5,604 nt of DNA, taken from positions 1-5,604 of the forward strand of contig CAMYKE010000120.1 in NCBI GenBank assembly GCA_947258895.1, read 5' to 3'. Below the pieces are notes generated by a model that was given only the letters and a program-made list of their open reading frames with translations, was not told the origin of the DNA and made no database searches. Below are positions 1-5,604 of this stretch, in pieces. Each line of letters starts with the position of its first letter. Positions within the stretch are counted from its first letter, which is position 1. The DNA comes from an uncultured Pseudomonadales bacterium (GTDB lineage: Bacteria; Pseudomonadota; Gammaproteobacteria; Pseudomonadales; IMCC2047). A program made the position numbers and the translations under genes.

Positions 1-20
1 CGTTTAGTTACACAGGTTTG

Positions 21-782
21 TCAGGTTGCGGTGTAACCACCGTCCACGACCAGGTTTTCACCATTGATCATGCCGGCGGCGCCACTCGAGAGATAGAGCG
101 CGGCAAGCGCGATTTCTTCAGGTTGCGCAAAGCGGCGGGTAGGAATTTTTTTCTTGAACGCCTCGCCGACTTCGCCAGACCAACTCCCCTGGGCGCCCAT
201 TTCTGTCTCTACGACCGTGGGCGAGATGGCGTTAACGATGATGCCGTGGGGACCCCACTCCATCGCCAGTACTCGGGTCATGCCCAGCACGCCGGCTTTA
301 CTTGCGCAGTATGCAAGGTGGCCGTCGAGTGCGACCAGCGCTGCCTGAGAGGCCAGGTTGACGATGCGGCCGCTACCCTGCTTGATCATCTGCTTACCCA
401 CTTCGCGAGCGTACAGAAACGGACCGCGCAAATTAACCGCCATGGTTATATCCCACAGGTCAACCGGGGTTTCCTCGGCCTTGGCGAGCGGGCCGATGCC
501 GGCGTTGTTTAGAAGAATGTCGATACGTCCCAGTTTTTCGATCGAATCCGCGACGATGCGCTGTACGGAGGCCTCATCGGCGACGTCACCCACCCAGGCG
601 AGATGCTGCGACCCCAGGGAGCGTGCTGTTTCCTCTACTTTTTCATTGCGGTCGACCAACACCAGCGTGGCACCGCGCTCGGCGAACAACTCGGCCATGC
701 ATTTGCCAATACCGGCAGCGCCGCCGGTGATGAGAGCCACTTGGCCACTAAAATCGAATGCTTTGTCGAATGAATAAGCCAT
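21..782 (-). CDS. NAD-dependent short-chain dehydrogenase, polyol-oxidising type (GolD / D-threitol dehydrogenase-like)
   Basis: A complete classical SDR of 253 residues, the usual family length. Visible in order: the Rossmann dinucleotide motif TGGAAGIG at 19-26; Asp44 at the end of the second strand (VLVDR), which normally favours NAD over NADP; Asp66 in GDVAD; NNAG at 92-95; and a full catalytic tetrad of Asn117, Ser145, Tyr158 and Lys162 (YCASK). The C-terminus GENLVVDGGYT is typical. From memory, the stretches NLASQA, AYCASKA, VLAMEW and NAISPTVV and the Trp-Ser-Gly-Glu-Val-Gly region resemble Listeria GolD (D-arabitol dehydrogenase) and mycobacterial D-threitol dehydrogenase; galactitol 2-dehydrogenase is a second possibility. 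It probably oxidises a polyol to a ketose in the cytoplasm. The ATG at 782-780 follows GGAG at 793-790 with 7 bases between. It is the last gene visible in the operon, 34 bases after the GatZ/KbaZ gene. The SDR class is certain; the substrate is inferred. Confidence 0.93.
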   Translation of the reverse strand: MAYSFDKAFDFSGQVALITGGAAGIGKCMAELFAERGATLVLVDRNEKVEETARSLGSQHLAWVGDVADEASVQRIVADSIEKLGRIDILLNNAGIGPLAKAEETPVDLWDITMAVNLRGPFLYAREVGKQMIKQGSGRIVNLASQAALVALDGHLAYCASKAGVLGMTRVLAMEWGPHGIIVNAISPTVVETEMGAQGSWSGEVGEAFKKKIPTRRFAQPEEIALAALYLSSGAAGMINGENLVVDGGYTAT

Positions 783-816
783 AATTTAACTCCAGGTTAA
801 GTGCGTCTGAACGACG

Positions 817-2103
817 CTATCCTGTTGAGAGTCCGCTGGCGCGGGCGTAGCTAGAGACGACTTCCTGGATACGGTGCCGAACGAGAGAGACCGGTTTGTT
901 GCTCAACTCTCCGGCTCGAAGCGCTTCGTACTGACGCGGCATAAATTGGCTCAGGACTGTCATCGGCGCCGGCCGCTCGGAGAGGTTTTTCAGCAGCAAT
1001 TGCACACTGGCCTCGACCTCGGGATCGTCCCAGTAATACCGCGAGCGGTCGCTGAAACTGTACTTGCGAGCAAAGGCTCGCTCGGGATCTGATCCGGCGT
1101 AATACTTACCCCAGTTCTTTGGATTCTTCAGCATCCGTTGTTCCAGCACCTGCCGGAGGTTGGACAGGGGCCGATCGGTAATCCACTCCTGCTCGATATA
1201 GCTCAACGCGAATAACGCCTCACGGGCAGCATAGGTTAGCCCCGGCCCGACCTTGAGGATAGCGAAATGGTCAGTGACAAGATTGCGCAAAGCGATCTCG
1301 GTCTGGTAGTCGGTCGAATGGGCCTCATACACTATCCTCTCATAGCCCAGTATGGCGTTGCTCAACTCTCGCGCTTTTTCAGGTTGGTACTCAACCACCG
1401 TAGCATGGTCAAACTCGACGCCGGGCTGGACGACCACTCCAATGACCCGCTGCCACGCTTGCTCAAGACCACGTTCGGCAAACTTGCGCCGATGAGTCTC
1501 GATGGTTTGATCCAGGTCTTCGGTCCGGGTTGCGGCCAACTCGTGAAGGTCTTCCTGTGCCCCGCCGGGGACCGGCACCTCGGTGCCAATGATATACACC
1601 GGAGGCGCCGACTGATCGGGAATTGCCGCTTCGGCCGCCGCGCACAATTCTGTCGCTCGCTCTGCCACAACTTCGTCCTCGAGGGGTTCGGCATCGCCAC
1701 CACAGGCCATGCTTGCGTCAAGATGAATCTTCGAATACCCGGCAGCAACGTAAGCGGCGACCATGGTTTTTGCCGCTGCCATTGCCTCCGCTGCTGGCTG
1801 GGAACTCCAGGGGTTGGGCCCCAGATGATCACCCCCGAGTATCAACCGATCAGTGGGGAAATCCATCTTCGCAGCGATGTCCATTACGTATCCACGGAAA
1901 TCGGCTGGTGTCATGCCGGTATAGCCGCCCTCCTGGTTGACCTGGTTACAGGTGGACTCAATCAACAGCGGAGAGCCATCAGCCCCGGCTTGCAGCATAG
2001 AGGCCTCGAGCACCAGTCGATGGGCGGAGCAGATGGAATAAATGCCTCGTTTGCCATCCGCCCTGTTCTGTTCAACAATTTTCCTTAGCAGTTCAGCACT
2101 CAT
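817..2103 (-). CDS. kbaZ: GatZ/KbaZ-family protein, probable D-tagatose-6-phosphate 4-epimerase (commonly named tagatose-bisphosphate aldolase non-catalytic subunit)
   Basis: A complete protein of 428 residues, the normal family length. Family landmarks: IYSICSAHRLVLEA at 21-34, ESTCNQVNQEGGYTGMTP at 49-66, LGGDHLGPNPW at 89-99, KIHLDASMACGGD at 125-137, YIIGTEVPVPGG at 170-181, VVVQPGVEF at 223-231, YEAHSTDYQT at 259-268, ILKVGPGLT at 282-290, and YSFSDRSRYYW at 348-358. In enterics GatZ/KbaZ supports the class II aldolase GatY/KbaY that splits tagatose 1,6-bisphosphate. No such aldolase is in this window, and a family member from Agrobacterium galactitol/altritol catabolism was shown to be a D-tagatose-6-phosphate 4-epimerase forming fructose 6-phosphate. 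With a sugar kinase directly upstream, that role fits better. The ATG at 2103-2101 has GGAG at 2114-2111, 7 bases upstream and inside the kinase gene; the two genes overlap by 11 bases. Family assignment is secure; activity is inferred. Confidence 0.93.
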   Translation of the reverse strand: MSAELLRKIVEQNRADGKRGIYSICSAHRLVLEASMLQAGADGSPLLIESTCNQVNQEGGYTGMTPADFRGYVMDIAAKMDFPTDRLILGGDHLGPNPWSSQPAAEAMAAAKTMVAAYVAAGYSKIHLDASMACGGDAEPLEDEVVAERATELCAAAEAAIPDQSAPPVYIIGTEVPVPGGAQEDLHELAATRTEDLDQTIETHRRKFAERGLEQAWQRVIGVVVQPGVEFDHATVVEYQPEKARELSNAILGYERIVYEAHSTDYQTEIALRNLVTDHFAILKVGPGLTYAAREALFALSYIEQEWITDRPLSNLRQVLEQRMLKNPKNWGKYYAGSDPERAFARKYSFSDRSRYYWDDPEVEASVQLLLKNLSERPAPMTVLSQFMPRQYEALRAGELSNKPVSLVRHRIQEVVSSYARASGLSTG

Positions 2104-3049
2104 TTTGTTTCTCCGCGGACGCTATAAATTGATCCAATTCACCGAGGGTGGAATTGCCTTCCATCGGCCCCTTTTTGGTAACGGCCAGGGCACCCGCCGC
2201 ATTTGCCAGGGTGAGCGCACGCTCAATATCGATACCCTGGGCCAGACAGGAGACCAGCGTACCGCCGAAACAGTCGCCGGCGCCGGTCGGGTCCACCTCG
2301 GTGACCTTGAACGAAGGCACGTGCAGAAACCGGGAGCGGTCGTAGAAATTGCTGCCCTTGGCGGCGTTCTTCACCACGACCATTTCGATTTGATGCGCGC
2401 TGAACAATTTGGCCAACGCCTCGCCTTCCGTCAGGTCGCCACAGAAGTAGTGCAAATCTGCTTCGCTTGGCAGGAGAATGTCGCAGGACTTCAGGATAAG
2501 GTCAATGGCTTCCCGGATAACGGTTGAAGCCAGTATTTCCGGTCGGATGTTGGGATCGAAGGAGATCTTACCGCCGCTCTGCTTGACCAGATCGAGCGCG
2601 CGCTTGACTGCGGAGATGGAGCCGGCACTGCCGAGCGACGAACCCATGATATGGAAGTAGCGGCAGCCACCAACCAGCACCGGATCGACGGAGTCCGCAT
2701 CGATCAGCGCCGCGGCACTGTTACCGATGTTGAAGATAAACTCACGACTGCCGTTCTCCTTGTAGGTGACAAAGGCGGTGCCCGTGGGAAGTTGGTCGGT
2801 GCGGGTGATGCCAGTCACATCCACGCCGTCCTGGCGCAGGCGATTCAGAACCAGGTCACCAAAACCATCTTCGCCGACACAGCCAATAATGGCAGCCGAC
2901 GCACCCATCTTCGCTGCCTGATCAACAAAAATTGCCGGCGCTCCGCTGGGATAGGGCCCCAGAAAGACACCCGGTTCACTAAAAGTCTGTCCGATGCGCT
3001 CGGCCATGAACTCGGCGAGCAATTCGCCGATAGCCAGTATGTCAGTTAT
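2093..3049 (-). CDS. PfkB/ribokinase-family sugar kinase, probable D-tagatose kinase; expected start codon reads ATA
   Basis: A cytoplasmic ATP-dependent ketose kinase of 318 residues if read from the homology-expected first codon (3049-3047). That codon is ATA. Conventional starts lie downstream: TTG at 3022-3020 (309 residues) and ATG at 3007-3005. The in-frame residues before the TTG, TDILAIGE, form the first beta strand and substrate-side glycine of PfkB kinases, so the coding frame clearly begins upstream of TTG. Counting from the TTG: GPYPSGAPAIF at 22-32, substrate-domain residues around 33-110, FDPNIRPE at 155-162, PSEAD at 185-189, and the ATP/catalytic signature DPTGAGDCF at 244-252 with Asp250 as base. 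The PSGAPAIF variant fits, from memory, tagatose kinases of galactitol/altritol clusters better than fructokinases. The stop (2095-2093) lies inside the next gene. The body is free of stops, so apart from the start it looks intact. Fructokinase or 2-keto-3-deoxygluconate kinase are alternatives. Confidence 0.88.
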   Translation of the reverse strand: MTDILAIGELLAEFMAERIGQTFSEPGVFLGPYPSGAPAIFVDQAAKMGASAAIIGCVGEDGFGDLVLNRLRQDGVDVTGITRTDQLPTGTAFVTYKENGSREFIFNIGNSAAALIDADSVDPVLVGGCRYFHIMGSSLGSAGSISAVKRALDLVKQSGGKISFDPNIRPEILASTVIREAIDLILKSCDILLPSEADLHYFCGDLTEGEALAKLFSAHQIEMVVVKNAAKGSNFYDRSRFLHVPSFKVTEVDPTGAGDCFGGTLVSCLAQGIDIERALTLANAAGALAVTKKGPMEGNSTLGELDQFIASAEKQNEC

Positions 3050-3064
3050 CTGCTTAGCTCCTCC
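3047..3064 (-). promoter_or_regulatory. Ribosome-binding site of the kinase gene, leading to an ATA instead of ATG
   Basis: Read on the minus strand, GGAGGAG (3064-3058) is a very strong Shine-Dalgarno sequence. Eight bases lie between it and the ATA codon at 3049-3047, which begins the frame encoding (M)TDILAIGE. Spacing and homology both point to this codon as the original start. The site overlaps the last codons and the stop (3056-3054) of the decayed dehydrogenase upstream, the usual arrangement for coupled genes. Neither TTG 3022 nor ATG 3007 has an obvious Shine-Dalgarno sequence of its own at this spacing. Confidence 0.72.
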
Positions 3065-3292
3065 ATTGACCGCCGTCAGCGTTCAACGTCTGGGCGACAA
3101 TATAGTCACTGTTAGTGGAGGCCAGTAACACCGCCGCGCCGGCATGATCTTACGGCAACCCCATACCGCCGTAGGGCACACCGTATCGGCGATAGCTACC
3201 CTGGCGCTTTTGGCGGCATAGCGTTCACAAAGTGTCCGGCCGATTCCCCGGGCACCACCGGTAACGATGGCGACCTTGCCCTACAGCTTCAA
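3054..3292 (-). pseudogene. Remnant of a short-chain dehydrogenase (SmoS/sorbitol dehydrogenase-like), internally deleted and with stops
   Basis: Two ends of one SDR gene survive without the middle. From a TTG at 3292-3290 (GAGG lies 8 bases upstream) the frame reads [22 protein letters not shown] and continues to VAIADT near 3185. This is a full SDR N-terminus with the cofactor glycine motif, broken by TAG at 3283-3281. From about 3179 a different frame reads [20 protein letters not shown] and later [16 protein letters not shown], ending at TAA 3056-3054; its premature TAA is at 3152-3150. That C-terminus resembles SmoS-type sorbitol dehydrogenases of about 256 residues. Roughly two thirds of the gene, including the catalytic Ser, Tyr and Lys, is missing, and the join shifts the frame. 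No functional enzyme can be made. It sits where an smo operon would carry a polyol dehydrogenase, between the ATPase and the kinase. It is not a copy of the intact dehydrogenase at 21-782, since both ends differ. Confidence 0.9.
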
Positions 3293-3364
3293 GGGAATCG
3301 CCTCATAATTCTATGCTCAAGTTAACTCTATGTCGGCTCTCCGCAACCCATACAACTGGCAAAT

Positions 3365-4501
<1,137 letters not shown>

Positions 4502-4535
4502 AGCTGCGGTCCTCTCTAGATATAGAATTTAACTG

Positions 4536-5354
4536 TTATTTTACGGCACCGAAGGTAAGCCCGGAGACCAACTGCTTCTGGCTCATCCAGCCGACAATCA
4601 GAATCGGTGCGATAGCCATTAGCGACGCGGCCGAGAGTTTCGCCCAGAACAGCCCTTGCGGGGCCGAATAGGATGCGATGAACGCGGTTAGCGGCGCACC
4701 CTGCGAGCTGGTCAAATTCAGGCTCCAGAATGCTTCGTTCCATGACAGGATCACCGACAGCAGCCCGGTGGAAGCGATACCCGGAATCGCTAGCGGTATG
4801 AGCAGCATAAATAGTTCCTGCACGGGCGTGACACCATCCACGCGTCCGGCCTCCAGGATCTCGATGGGCACGTCCTTGAAGTAGGTATAGAGCATCCAGA
4901 CCACGATCGGCAGATTCATCAGGGTGTAGATAATCATCAAACCAGTGGCCGTATCCAGAAGCCCCATATCACGAAACAGCAAGTAGATTGGAATCAACAC
5001 TCCAACCGGTGGCATCATCTTGGTCGAGAGCATCCACAGCAACGTGCCCGGGGTCCGCTTGGAGGGAAAGAACGCCATGGAGTAGGCCGCCGGAATCGCA
5101 AAGGCCAGCGCCAGTAGCGTGGAGCCAAACGACACGTAGACCGAGTTCCAGGCGAATTTCAGATAGTCGCTGCGCTCGAATACTTGCGCGTAATTCTCCA
5201 CCGTCGGCGCGAAGATCAGCGACGGCGTGCCGACGGCCTCGACCTCGGTCTTGAACGACATCAGTGCCATCCAGAAGATGGGAAAGAAGATGAGCACGGC
5301 GATGGTCCAGCCAAGAATGGTGATCCAGAGTTTATTTTCGGACGAAGATATCAT
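4536..5354 (-). CDS. smoG: Polyol/sugar ABC importer permease, second subunit (MalG/SmoG family)
   Basis: A complete inner-membrane permease of 272 residues, typical for MalG-like subunits. About six hydrophobic segments are visible near residues 11-32, 74-95, 106-127, 137-158, 183-205 and 240-260. The cytoplasmic EAA loop that contacts the ATPase is present as EILEAGRVDGVTP (165-177), followed by LLIPLAIPGI (184-193). STKMMPPVGVLIP (110-122) and the C-terminal SQKQLVSGLTFGAVK are, from memory, characteristic of mannitol/sorbitol (SmoG/MtlG) permeases rather than maltose permeases. It pairs with the permease ending at 5365 to form the channel. ATG 5354-5352 has GAGGG at 5366-5362, 7 bases upstream and overlapping the previous gene's TGA stop, so translation is probably coupled. 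Family confidence is high; exact polyol specificity is inferred, because the binding protein is outside the window. Confidence 0.95.
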   Translation of the reverse strand: MISSSENKLWITILGWTIAVLIFFPIFWMALMSFKTEVEAVGTPSLIFAPTVENYAQVFERSDYLKFAWNSVYVSFGSTLLALAFAIPAAYSMAFFPSKRTPGTLLWMLSTKMMPPVGVLIPIYLLFRDMGLLDTATGLMIIYTLMNLPIVVWMLYTYFKDVPIEILEAGRVDGVTPVQELFMLLIPLAIPGIASTGLLSVILSWNEAFWSLNLTSSQGAPLTAFIASYSAPQGLFWAKLSAASLMAIAPILIVGWMSQKQLVSGLTFGAVK

Positions 5355-5361
5355 GGTAATG

Positions 5362-5367
5362 CCCTCA
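5362..5367 (-). promoter_or_regulatory. Stop codon of first permease fused with the Shine-Dalgarno of the second
   Basis: On the minus strand TGAGGG (5367-5362) holds both the TGA stop (5367-5365) of the upstream permease and the GAGGG ribosome-binding site for the ATG at 5354, with 7 bases between. Ribosomes ending the first subunit would stop on the binding site for the second, which helps matched synthesis of the two permease halves. Confidence 0.6.
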
Positions 5368-5604
5368 AGCCTGCTGCATGTTGCGCGAAACGGTGCGTAT
5401 CAGGAAAATGGCCACGATGTTGGCCAGGATCACGGCAATGACACCGCCGGCCGAGGCGTAGCCCACGTCGAACTGCAATAGACCCACCGAGTAAATCAAG
5501 TAGGACAAGTTGGTGGTAGCCAGACCCGGTCCGCCCGATGTGGTAACGTATATCTCGGCAAAGATCGCGAGCAGAAAGATACTCTCGATCATAATGACCA
5601 CCGA
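5365..5604 (-). CDS. smoF: Polyol/sugar ABC importer permease, first subunit (MalF/SmoF family), C-terminal part only
   Basis: The reading frame is open to the window edge and ends at TGA 5367-5365, giving the last 79 codons of a protein normally near 290-310 residues. The 5' part lies beyond base 5604, so the GTG at 5601 is not a start. Visible are a hydrophobic segment with IESIFLLAIFAEIYVTT, then the extracytoplasmic loop TSGGPGLATTNLSYLIY, common to MalF/SmoF permeases, and a final membrane segment near GGVIAVILANIVAIFL with a short cytoplasmic tail (RTVSRNMQQA). The EAA loop falls outside the window. The tail and loop fit polyol-type importers, as does the second permease 10 bases downstream. 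Confidence 0.92.
   Translation of the reverse strand, partial: SVVIMIESIFLLAIFAEIYVTTSGGPGLATTNLSYLIYSVGLLQFDVGYASAGGVIAVILANIVAIFLIRTVSRNMQQA

Noticed and set aside
18..512. Plus-strand open frame opposite the intact dehydrogenase
   Set aside because: The minus-strand frame has a complete catalytic tetrad and cofactor motif; the plus frame shows no family features.
1267..2088. A 273-codon open frame on the plus strand opposite the GatZ/KbaZ gene
   Set aside because: It is fully antisense to a gene with many conserved motifs, resembles no protein family I know, and is explained by the GC-biased codons of the minus-strand gene.
3054..3364. A possible small RNA or regulatory leader between the ATPase and kinase genes
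   Set aside because: Most of the stretch is explained as the two ends of a dehydrogenase gene; the other 72 bases show no promoter, riboswitch-like structure or terminator that I could support.

Overview
The window is one contiguous, co-directional stretch of a bacterial sugar-alcohol (polyol) uptake and catabolism operon. Every real gene lies on the minus strand, so transcription runs from base 5604 towards base 1. The gene content resembles the sorbitol/mannitol (smo-type) operons and the tagatose-forming galactitol/altritol pathways known from Proteobacteria, especially Alphaproteobacteria. The sequence looks moderately GC-rich by eye. I would call it a proteobacterium and go no further.

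Layout in transcription order: (1) 5604-5365, the C-terminal end of the first membrane permease of a CUT1-type ABC importer, cut by the window edge. (2) 5354-4536, the second permease, complete. (3) 4501-3365, the ATPase subunit. (4) 3292-3054, the wreck of a short-chain dehydrogenase resembling SmoS-type sorbitol dehydrogenases: only the first ~37 and last ~41 codons remain, out of frame with each other and each with a premature stop. (5) 3049-2093, a PfkB-family sugar kinase, probably a D-tagatose kinase, whose expected ATG start reads ATA. (6) 2103-817, a GatZ/KbaZ-family protein, overlapping the kinase by 11 bases. (7) 782-21, an intact short-chain dehydrogenase of the GolD / D-threitol dehydrogenase type. 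Gaps are short (10, 34, 72 and 34 bases), no convincing internal terminator is visible, and no stretch over 300 bases lacks a gene or gene remnant. The solute-binding protein, the rest of the first permease, any regulator and the promoter would lie beyond base 5604.

Inferred pathway: a hexitol or similar polyol enters through the ABC importer and is oxidised at one hydroxyl by a short-chain dehydrogenase. If the product is D-tagatose, the kinase makes D-tagatose 6-phosphate. The GatZ/KbaZ-family protein then probably epimerises this at C4 to fructose 6-phosphate, because no aldolase partner (GatY/KbaY) is present here and a member of this family in Agrobacterium is known to be a D-tagatose-6-phosphate 4-epimerase.

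I see no wholly new system. The notable features are the decayed dehydrogenase in the middle of an otherwise intact operon and, directly after it, a kinase with a good ribosome-binding site but an ATA where its start codon should be.
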